DNA of 64,000 nucleotides from Haemophilus sp. C1 (lineage in GTDB: Bacteria; Pseudomonadota; Gammaproteobacteria; Enterobacterales; Pasteurellaceae): positions 100,797 through 164,796 of the forward strand of contig NZ_LDVZ01000001.1 of assembly GCF_001276515.1 (NCBI RefSeq), given 5' to 3'. Numbering within the stretch: the first letter of the stretch is position 1; every line of letters starts with the position of its first letter. Under the pieces are notes generated by a model. The model did no database searches, had not been told where the DNA came from, and worked only from the letters and a program-made list of their open reading frames with translations. Of this stretch, positions 57,473-64,000 are shown in pieces. Both the position numbers and the translations under genes were made by a program.

Positions 57473-58689
57473 TGCTCTACCTCACCTAAAATCAGCACGG
57501 CATTATTTCCACCGAAAGCAAAAGAACTGCTTGCCCCAATACGCTTTTCATCTTTCCAATAGCTATTTGAATGCGTAATTGAAATAGTTGGGAGAGAATC
57601 ATCTCGCACGGCATCCCATAATTGAGCTGGCAATTTTCCTATTGGGTTATGATATTTTGAAATTACTGCCCATAAAATTGCAGCTTCCAATGCCCCAGCA
57701 GCCCCCAAAGTATGCCCTGTGTAAGCCTTTGTAGTGGTACAAGGAATTTTATTACCAAATACACTAGATACAGCAAGTGTTTCCATTTGATCATTATGAA
57801 CTGTACCCGTACCATGCAAATTAATCCAACCTATTTTTTCAGGAGAAAGTTCAGCCGATTTTAATGCATCCTCAAAAGCTACAATAGCACCTATACCTTC
57901 TGGGTGAGGAGATGACATATGATAAGCATCTGAACTTGAACCATACCCCAACAAGGCAATCGAATGATGATCTATTGCCTCCCTTGTCATCACAAATACA
58001 GCTGCACCCTCGCCAATATTGATACCATTACGGTTGGCTGATAACGGATTAGTACGTTGATGAGATAATACTGAAAGTGAATTAAACCCAGTAATGGTAA
58101 GAGGCGAAAGTGTATCAACACCGCCACAAATTACCGCATCACACAGATTAGTTTTCAATAAACGAGCAGCTGAAATAAGTGCTCTAGCCCCCGATGTACA
58201 TGCGGTTGAAATACCATAGCTCATATTTTGTATGCCATATTGATATGCGACAAAATCAGAGGGAGCTGAGAAATATTGTTGTTGCTGACGAAATGGTATG
58301 CACGACCAATCTTGGTGTTCTGCTGCATATTTGAATACGGGAATATTTTCATCAACGCCTGTTGTAGAAGTGCCAATTACACAAGCAACACGATTTCTAC
58401 CAAATTTTGTCATTGCAGCTTCAATTTGTGGTTCAATTTGCTCAAGAGCATGCCAAAGCAATTGATTATTACGGCTTTGATGTTCTGCAGGTAGATCGCA
58501 AGGAAATGGACGGAGCTCCTCCTTAACTTTACCTAAAACATAAGATTGACCATCTATTTGATGAGAAGTATAAGGAAAATCGGTTTTAGTTAAAGGTGAA
58601 TCCCCATAATTTAATAGAATATCAAGATGAATATTGATGCCATTACCAATTGCACTCAACATAGCAGGCTGGGATAGATATAGTGTCAT
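57469..58689 (-). CDS. Beta-ketoacyl-ACP synthase (ApeO position)
   Basis: 406 residues. ISTACTSGARALISAARLL near residue 161 (nucleophilic cysteine), NLHGTGTVHNDQMET near 295 and AYTGHTLGAAGALEAAI near 325 (histidines) give a complete Cys-His-His site, and ASSSFAFGGNNAVLILG closes the fold. This is most likely the catalytic partner of the chain-length factor at 45906-46670, forming the iterative type II polyketide dimer. It starts directly at the stop of the upstream lipoprotein gene. Confidence 0.9.
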   Translation of the reverse strand: MTLYLSQPAMLSAIGNGINIHLDILLNYGDSPLTKTDFPYTSHQIDGQSYVLGKVKEELRPFPCDLPAEHQSRNNQLLWHALEQIEPQIEAAMTKFGRNRVACVIGTSTTGVDENIPVFKYAAEHQDWSCIPFRQQQQYFSAPSDFVAYQYGIQNMSYGISTACTSGARALISAARLLKTNLCDAVICGGVDTLSPLTITGFNSLSVLSHQRTNPLSANRNGINIGEGAAVFVMTREAIDHHSIALLGYGSSSDAYHMSSPHPEGIGAIVAFEDALKSAELSPEKIGWINLHGTGTVHNDQMETLAVSSVFGNKIPCTTTKAYTGHTLGAAGALEAAILWAVISKYHNPIGKLPAQLWDAVRDDSLPTISITHSNSYWKDEKRIGASSSFAFGGNNAVLILGEVEQ

Positions 58690-59115
58690 TTATTGCTCCA
58701 ATTCATCAACTTTCCATAGTATACCGTCTGGTGTCCGAATCTCAAAATGAGGCGAATTAGAAGTAATATCCCATTGTGAAGAAAGCTTAAAAGGAGGCTG
58801 TTGAGAATTAAGTGCAACAGCTAAACCTGAAAATAGCATCTTTGCTTGCATATTTGGCATAATAAAACCATCATTTTGCCAGCCTTTCTTAGTTAGTATT
58901 ACTCGCGCAATCGGTGAGCCTAAAGGATCAGTTTGCACCCAACGCCATTGAAAATCTTCAAATTGTACCGTAAGTAAACTAACTTCATTTACGTTCTCTA
59001 CTTTAAACAATCTCACTTTTTGAGATTGTAAAGGTAGCCGCTCAGGTTTAGGTAAAGTAGTGCAGAAAGTCAAAAATAACGCAAAAATCACTACAAATAA
59101 CTTTCTTATTCTCAA
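58690..59115 (-). CDS. DUF3261-type lipoprotein, first gene of the polyene cluster
   Basis: 141 residues beginning at a TTG codon (AAGG nine bases upstream; no ATG available before the lipobox). The signal peptide ends at LTFCTTLP; phenylalanine before the cysteine is unusual for a lipobox, so lipidation is probable but not certain. The mature part (VSLLTVQFEDFQWRWVQTDP and GSPIARVILTKKGWQNDGF) matches the small lipoprotein family found next to ApeO in other clusters (ApeN position). It may help deliver the polyene to the outer membrane. The 78 bases between it and the infB terminator hold an AT-rich promoter-like stretch (TATATATTAA). Confidence 0.78.
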   Translation of the reverse strand: MRIRKLFVVIFALFLTFCTTLPKPERLPLQSQKVRLFKVENVNEVSLLTVQFEDFQWRWVQTDPLGSPIARVILTKKGWQNDGFIMPNMQAKMLFSGLAVALNSQQPPFKLSSQWDITSNSPHFEIRTPDGILWKVDELEQ

Positions 59116-59186
59116 TGTAATAACCTTACTTTAATATATAGGTAGATCCAATCTTTAATTTAATGATAATTGTTTTTCTAACACCT

Positions 59187-59230
59187 TATAAAAAAAGACT
59201 GATTTAGATTCTAATATTAAATCAGTCTTT
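59187..59230 (-). terminator. Terminator after infB, before the polyene cluster
   Basis: Thirteen-base arms at 59194-59206 and 59218-59230 (AAAGACTGATTTA and its complement) are followed on the minus strand by seven Ts. It begins 18 bases after the infB stop and should isolate the housekeeping operon from the polyene cluster. Confidence 0.85.
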
Positions 59231-59248
59231 CAATTACCCACGAAAAAA

Positions 59249-61783
59249 TTAAATCGAACGTTTAACTTCAACCACTTCAAACACCTCGATTTGGTCGCCG
59301 ACTTTTACATCGTTGTAGTTTTTCACGCCAATACCACATTCCATACCGTTACGAACTTCAGATACATCGTCTTTGAAACGGCGAAGAGATTCTAATTCCC
59401 CTTCAAAGATAACGACGTTGTCACGTAATACACGGATTGGATTGTTACGTTTCACTACACCTTCGGTCACCATACAACCTGCGATTGCACCAAATTTCGG
59501 ATGACGGAATACATCACGAACTTCAGCTAAGCCAATAATTTCTTGTTTAAATTCAGGCTCTAACATACCGCTCATTGCGGCTTTAATTTCATTCAACAAT
59601 TCATAAATGATTGAGTAGTAGCGTAAATCAATGTTTTCTGCTTCAATAACACGACGCGCAGATGCATCAGCACGAACATTAAAGCCAACAATGATGGCAT
59701 TAGATGCTGCAGCTAAAGTTGCATCAGTTTCAGTAATACCACCTACACCTGAACCAACAACTTTAACTTTTACTTCATTGGTAGAAAGTTCATTTAACGC
59801 TTGAACAATCGCTTCTACAGAGCCTTGTACGTCCGCTTTCACAATGACGTTCAATTCAGCCACATCGCCTTCAGACATATTGCTAAACATATTTTCAAGT
59901 TTAGCTTTTTGCTGACGAGCTAATTTCACTTCACGGAATTTACCTTGACGATATAATGCCACTTCACGTGCTTTTTTCTCATCACGTACAACGGTTGCTT
60001 CATCACCCGCTGCAGGCACACCTGAAAGACCTAATAATTCAACTGGAATTGAAGGACCTGCTTCATCAACTTCTTTCCCGTTTTCATCGCGCATTGCGCG
60101 CACACGGCCGTATTCAAAACCACAAAGTACGATGTCGCCTTTACATAGAGTACCTGATTGAACCAAGATAGTTGCCACTGGACCACGACCTTTATCCAAG
60201 TAAGATTCAATGACAACACCACTTGCCATACCGTCTTTTACAGCGGTCAATTCAAGTACTTCAGATTGAAGTAAAATAGCATCTAATAAATCATCAACCC
60301 CTGTACCTTTCTTCGCAGATACTGGAACGAATTGCACATCACCACCGAATTTTTCAGAAATGACATCATGTTGTAATAATTCTTGCTCAACACGGTCTGG
60401 ATTGGCTTCTGGTTTATCGATTTTATTTACTGCAACCACTAAAGGTGCACCCGCTGCTTTTGCGTGTTGAATCGCTTCGATAGTTTGAGGCATCACACCA
60501 TCATCGGCAGCAACAACAAGAACAACGATATCTGTTGCTTTAGCACCACGCGCACGCATAGAAGTAAACGCTGCGTGTCCCGGAGTATCCAAGAAGGTGA
60601 TCATTTTACCATCATCCATTTCTACGTGATACGCACCGATATGTTGGGTAATCCCCCCTGCTTCGCCAGCAGCAACTTTCGCTTTACGAATATAATCAAG
60701 TAAAGAGGTTTTACCATGGTCAACGTGACCCATGATGGTTACAACTGGGGCACGCGTTACTTTTTCTGCGTTTACATCGCGATCACCTAATACCGCTTCT
60801 TCAAGCTCATTTTCATTGCGAAGAATTACTTTATGACCAAGTTCTTCCGCTACTAATTGAGCGGTTTCTTGGTCGATAACTTGGTTGATAGTAACCATTT
60901 CGCCCATCTTCATCATCGTTTTGATGATTTCAGTCGCTTTTACAGCCATCTTGTTCGCTAATTCAGCAACGGTGATGGTTTCACCAATGACAACATCTGC
61001 TTTTACAGCTTGAACTGGTTTAGTAAAGGCTTGTTGAAGTGCGGCACCTTTTTTGCCGTTTTTACCTTTACCAAACTTAGCATCTTTTTGATTTTTACGA
61101 TTAGATTCGCGCTCGTTTTTCGAGTTTTTGCTATTTTCATCGTCGCGACCACCTTTTTTCGCTTTCGCTACTTTATTTTTGCCACGGCCACGATTTTCGT
61201 TACGACGATCTTCTTCATCTTCTGCTTCAAGTGCATATCTTGAACTTAAGTTGTAGTCAGAATAGTCTTCTGAAGAAGATTCATTGTCTGAATCATCAGC
61301 TTCAGCATAACGTTTCGCTTCTTCTGCTGCACGACGAGCTTGTTCTTCTGCTTTTTGACGAGCCAATTCTTCAGCTTTACGACGAAGTTCAGCTTCTTCT
61401 GCTTTGCGTTTCTCTTTTTCAGGATCAACAGATTTAGCTTTAGAATCTACCGCACTTTTTGCTGGCTTAGCTGCTTCTGATTTCGCTTTTTCAGCTTTTG
61501 CTTTTTCATCAGCTTCTTTCTTAGCTGCTGCTTTTTCAGCTTCTAAACGAGCTTTTTCTTCTGCCGCTTTTTGTTCAGCAATTTTTTTAGCTTCCGCTTC
61601 TTGCTGTGCTTTTAATTTTGCTTCTTCTTGTTGAGCAATATCAGTTTTTACTGTGCGTTTTTTACGTACTTCTACTTGTACTTCTTTGCTTTTACCACCA
61701 GTTGTTGTACTGCTTACTGTTGTTTTTGTTCTGCGTTGAATGCTTAATTTTTTTGGTGCATCAGCCTTAACATCTTCAGTCAT
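59249..61783 (-). CDS. infB: Translation initiation factor IF-2
   Basis: 844 residues from the ATG at 61783. The N-terminal ~250 residues are low-complexity, rich in Lys, Ala and Glu, with repeated AEEA/KAEE stretches forming the helical IF2-N region. The G domain follows: [14 protein letters not shown] near 355 (G1), [18 protein letters not shown] near 395 (G3), [11 protein letters not shown] near 455 (G4). C-terminal domains bind fMet-tRNA. In this strain infB is not followed by rbfA but by the polyene cluster. Confidence 0.98.
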   Translation of the reverse strand: MTEDVKADAPKKLSIQRRTKTTVSSTTTGGKSKEVQVEVRKKRTVKTDIAQQEEAKLKAQQEAEAKKIAEQKAAEEKARLEAEKAAAKKEADEKAKAEKAKSEAAKPAKSAVDSKAKSVDPEKEKRKAEEAELRRKAEELARQKAEEQARRAAEEAKRYAEADDSDNESSSEDYSDYNLSSRYALEAEDEEDRRNENRGRGKNKVAKAKKGGRDDENSKNSKNERESNRKNQKDAKFGKGKNGKKGAALQQAFTKPVQAVKADVVIGETITVAELANKMAVKATEIIKTMMKMGEMVTINQVIDQETAQLVAEELGHKVILRNENELEEAVLGDRDVNAEKVTRAPVVTIMGHVDHGKTSLLDYIRKAKVAAGEAGGITQHIGAYHVEMDDGKMITFLDTPGHAAFTSMRARGAKATDIVVLVVAADDGVMPQTIEAIQHAKAAGAPLVVAVNKIDKPEANPDRVEQELLQHDVISEKFGGDVQFVPVSAKKGTGVDDLLDAILLQSEVLELTAVKDGMASGVVIESYLDKGRGPVATILVQSGTLCKGDIVLCGFEYGRVRAMRDENGKEVDEAGPSIPVELLGLSGVPAAGDEATVVRDEKKAREVALYRQGKFREVKLARQQKAKLENMFSNMSEGDVAELNVIVKADVQGSVEAIVQALNELSTNEVKVKVVGSGVGGITETDATLAAASNAIIVGFNVRADASARRVIEAENIDLRYYSIIYELLNEIKAAMSGMLEPEFKQEIIGLAEVRDVFRHPKFGAIAGCMVTEGVVKRNNPIRVLRDNVVIFEGELESLRRFKDDVSEVRNGMECGIGVKNYNDVKVGDQIEVFEVVEVKRSI

Positions 61784-61794
61784 TACTGCTCTCC

Positions 61795-63282
61795 TTATTC
61801 TTCGCCAAACCAACAGATATTACGTGCAGCCATAATTAAATCTGCTGCTTGTTCTGCTGTTAATTCTTCAATATCTGCTAAATCATCTACACCCTGTTCG
61901 GCGAGTTCTTCGAGAGTAGTAATTTGTTTTTCAGCTAATTTGAATGCTACATGGCGATTCATACCATCTAAATTCAATAAGCGATCTTCAATATTTGCTT
62001 TTTTCAATGCTTCTTCTTCAGCTACTGCTGCGGCTGTAATCGCATTTTTAGCTCGAGTTTGAAGCTCTTCGACAAGATCTTCATCTTCTAAACCATCAAT
62101 TGCTGTCAATTCATTCATTGGCACATAAGCAATTTCTTCTAAACTTGTGAAGCCTTCTTCGACAAGGATTTGTGCAAATTCTTCATCAAGTTCTAATGCG
62201 TTCATAAATAAGTTTAAAACTTTGTTATCTTCTGCTTGATGTTTTGCATTTAAATCATCAGTCGTCATTACGTTTAGTGTCCAACCTGTTAATTGTGTTG
62301 CTAAACGCACGTTTTGACCATTACGACCAATTGCTTGCGCAAGATTAGCTGCTTCAACTGCAATATCCATAGAATGATTATCTTCATCAACAATGATAGA
62401 AGACACATCAGCTGGTGCCATTGCATTAATCACAAATTGTGCTGGATTATCATCCCAAAGCACGATATCTACGCGTTCACCACCAAGTTCATTGGTAATG
62501 GCTTGAACACGCGCACCACGCATCCCCACACAAGCGCCAACAGGGTCAATACGTTTATCGTTTGATTTCACCGCAATTTTAGCGCGAGAGCCAGGATCAC
62601 GAGCCGCACCACGAATTTCAATCATTTCCTCGCCAATTTCAGGCACTTCAATACGGAATAATTCTATCAACATTTCTGGTTTAGAACGTGTCACAAATAA
62701 TTGTGCAGTTTTGCCTTCAGGATTTACTTTATAAAGCACACCACGCACACGGTCACCTGGACGGAAATTTTCACGTGGTAACATATCTTCACGAGCAATC
62801 ATCGCTTCTGCTTTATTGCCAAGATCTAAGATGATACTGTCACGACTTACTTTTTTCACAGTACCGGTGACAATTTTGCCTTCTTCAGCACGGAATTGTT
62901 CTACAACTTTTGCACGCTCAGCCTCACGGATTTTGGTACTGATTACTTGGCGTACAGTTTGCATTGCAATACGGTCAAATGCGATAGATTCGATTTGATC
63001 TTCTACATAATCGCCAAGTTGAAGATTTGGATCTTCAAATTGTGCCGCTTCTAAAGTGATTTCTTTCGTTGGCACTTTGACTTCATCAACAATTAACCAA
63101 CGACGGAAAGTATCAAAATCACCTGTTTTTGGGTTGATTGATACACGAATATCTGTTTCGTATTCGTATTTTTTCTTGGTAGAGAGTGCAATAGCACTTT
63201 CTAACGCTTCAAAAATTTTCTCACGTGGTAATAACTTTTCATTGGATACAGCTTCTGCCGCCAGTAAAATTTCTTTACTCAT
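61795..63282 (-). CDS. nusA: Transcription termination/antitermination protein NusA
   Basis: 495 residues. The N-terminal domain binds RNA polymerase; an S1 domain is at about 135-200 ([21 protein letters not shown]), followed by KH1 and KH2 ([24 protein letters not shown] near 250, [18 protein letters not shown] near 315) and two acidic helix-hairpin-helix repeats at 365-495, the longer form found in gamma-proteobacteria. Starts 17 bases after rimP stop and precedes infB by 11 bases. Confidence 0.98.
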   Translation of the reverse strand: MSKEILLAAEAVSNEKLLPREKIFEALESAIALSTKKKYEYETDIRVSINPKTGDFDTFRRWLIVDEVKVPTKEITLEAAQFEDPNLQLGDYVEDQIESIAFDRIAMQTVRQVISTKIREAERAKVVEQFRAEEGKIVTGTVKKVSRDSIILDLGNKAEAMIAREDMLPRENFRPGDRVRGVLYKVNPEGKTAQLFVTRSKPEMLIELFRIEVPEIGEEMIEIRGAARDPGSRAKIAVKSNDKRIDPVGACVGMRGARVQAITNELGGERVDIVLWDDNPAQFVINAMAPADVSSIIVDEDNHSMDIAVEAANLAQAIGRNGQNVRLATQLTGWTLNVMTTDDLNAKHQAEDNKVLNLFMNALELDEEFAQILVEEGFTSLEEIAYVPMNELTAIDGLEDEDLVEELQTRAKNAITAAAVAEEEALKKANIEDRLLNLDGMNRHVAFKLAEKQITTLEELAEQGVDDLADIEELTAEQAADLIMAARNICWFGEE

Positions 63283-63299
63283 TTTTTCTCTTACTCCTT

Positions 63300-63755
63300 T
63301 TAAAATTTTGCAACAACATTTGCTTTTTGAATGTTACCAAAGACTAAAACTTGTTCCTGTCCATCAACAATTAAAATAATCACATCGTTTTCAATACGCT
63401 CTAACTTACCTTGCCATTTACGGCGTTCCATCACTGGAATTCGCAAATGCACTGAGATATCTTGCCCAATATAGCGTTCAAATTGTGACAAGGTAAATAG
63501 CGGACGATCTAAACCTGGTGAAGACACTTCTAGATTGTATTTATCCGCAATTGGATCTTCCACGTCTAAAATTGCGCTCACTTGACGACTTACATCAGCA
63601 CAATCATCAACAGTTACGCCACCTTCTTTATCAATAAATAAACGCACTGTCATAAAACGACCTGCGCGTTGACATTCAATGCCCCAAAGTTCACAGCCTA
63701 AATCCTCTACTGCGCCTTGTAGCATTTCTTGTAAATTTTGTTCTAATGTAGCCAA
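63300..63755 (-). CDS. rimP: Ribosome maturation factor RimP
   Basis: 151 residues. [38 protein letters not shown] near residues 20-57 and [25 protein letters not shown] near 75-100 identify RimP, whose C-terminal half is an SH3-like barrel. It assists assembly of the 30S head. First protein gene of the conserved rimP-nusA-infB operon downstream of an initiator tRNA. Confidence 0.97.
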   Translation of the reverse strand: MATLEQNLQEMLQGAVEDLGCELWGIECQRAGRFMTVRLFIDKEGGVTVDDCADVSRQVSAILDVEDPIADKYNLEVSSPGLDRPLFTLSQFERYIGQDISVHLRIPVMERRKWQGKLERIENDVIILIVDGQEQVLVFGNIQKANVVAKF

Positions 63756-63843
63756 TTTCTACTCCTATACTGTAGTGTTAGTTTTTAGTCAAAATTACTT
63801 CTTTTAATTAATCTAAAAAACTTCTACAAAAAATTTTAGGCAT

Positions 63844-63877
63844 AAAAAAAGGGTTAGGTTCACAGGAACCTAAGCCC
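63844..63877 (-). terminator. Hairpin between the initiator tRNA and rimP
   Basis: GGGTTAGGTTC (63851-63861) pairs with GAACCTAAGCCC (63866-63877), leaving one bulged base, around an ACAG tetraloop, and the minus strand then reads seven Ts. It is the second intrinsic-terminator-like structure after the tRNA and lies about 90 bases before rimP, so it may be a backup terminator or an attenuator in the rimP leader. Confidence 0.65.
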
Positions 63878-63900
63878 AGTTTTTATTAAATTTCTTATAG

Positions 63901-63922
63901 AAAAAAACCCCAAAACTGGGGT
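63901..63922 (-). terminator. Terminator directly after the initiator tRNA
   Basis: AACCCC and GGGGTT form a stem around AAAACT, and on the minus strand the stem is followed by a run of Ts. It lies about 20 bases after the CCA end of the tRNA gene. Confidence 0.75.
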
Positions 63923-63941
63923 TCTTTTACTGAACTTATTA

Positions 63942-64000
63942 TTGGTTGCGGGGGCCGGATTTGAACCGACGGCCTTCGGGTTATGAGCCCGACGAGCTAC
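63942..64000 (-). tRNA. Initiator tRNA-Met (anticodon CAT), 3' part, cut by window edge
   Basis: The last 59 bases of a tRNA, including the encoded CCA. The anticodon loop reads CTCATAA, flanked by the three consecutive G:C pairs (GGG and CCC) that mark initiator tRNA, and the T loop GGTTCAAATCC is present. An initiator tRNA gene (metY) upstream of rimP-nusA-infB is also the arrangement in E. coli. The acceptor 5' strand and the diagnostic first base pair are outside the window. Confidence 0.92.

Noticed and set aside
59249-61783. Repetitive tract inside infB as a separate repeat element
   Set aside because: The lysine-, alanine- and glutamate-rich repeats are the normal linker of IF-2, not a mobile or tandem repeat of another origin.
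63942-64000. Elongator tRNA-Met
   Set aside because: The three consecutive G:C pairs below the CAT anticodon loop and the place upstream of rimP both indicate the initiator type.

Overview
The window is a chromosomal segment of a Haemophilus species, most likely H. influenzae or a close relative such as H. haemolyticus. The evidence is the very frequent Haemophilus uptake signal core (AAGTGCGGT and its complement), the AT-rich codon use, and a housekeeping gene order matching what I remember of the H. influenzae Rd HI1314-HI1282 region. That order runs nlpC-like, ihfA, pheT, pheS, ferredoxin-like, dapB, lysE-like, pgpA, thiL, nusB, ribH, asnS, can, uup, dgt, lrgB, lrgA, SNase, csdA, csdE, queF, tyrA, truB, rbfA, then infB, nusA, rimP and an initiator tRNA. 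Locus numbers are from memory, not from a search.

Layout. 1-2204 is a sulfatase/sodium-symporter pair with a perfect CRP site upstream. 2399-11444 is an accessory island: a frameshifted tandem AAA ATPase, a PD-(D/E)XK nuclease, a PP2C phosphatase, a sirtuin, a lone FtsK-gamma-like winged helix, a RhuM-Fic protein, a second sirtuin, a 5'-nucleotidase-like HAD protein and a WYL regulator. Three copies of one palindrome (CGACA-N5-TGTCG) sit at the same distance from a -10 box ahead of the three leftward transcription units, so the island reads as one regulon, probably controlled by the WYL protein. 11509-31705 is conserved housekeeping. 31755-32899 is a small AT-rich insertion (XRE regulator plus YaaW-like protein) between queF and tyrA. 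32934-35454 is tyrA, truB and rbfA.

35606-59115 is a 23.5-kb, 29-gene cluster, all on the minus strand. It carries the parts of an aryl polyene (APE) type II polyketide pathway: ketosynthases, a chain-length-factor homologue, three ACPs, dehydratases, a ketoreductase, two aryl-activating ligases, acyltransferases, a glycosyltransferase, a thioesterase, a LolA-like protein, an MMPL exporter and several lipoproteins. Inside it is a dialkylresorcinol module (DarA and DarB) with an extra ACP, an extra ketosynthase, a BtrH-like protein, an orphan P-loop protein and an ABC-2 transporter. The gene set predicts an outer-membrane-associated aryl polyene, possibly joined to a dialkylresorcinol as in flexirubin-like pigments. 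The cluster separates infB from rbfA, which are neighbours in most gamma-proteobacteria.

59249-64000 is infB, nusA, rimP and the 3' part of an initiator tRNA-Met. No stretch over 300 bases lacks a gene. I saw no CRISPR array, insertion sequence, integrase or rRNA gene. Gene starts were chosen from ribosome binding sites and family N-termini, so several begin downstream of the longest possible ORF.
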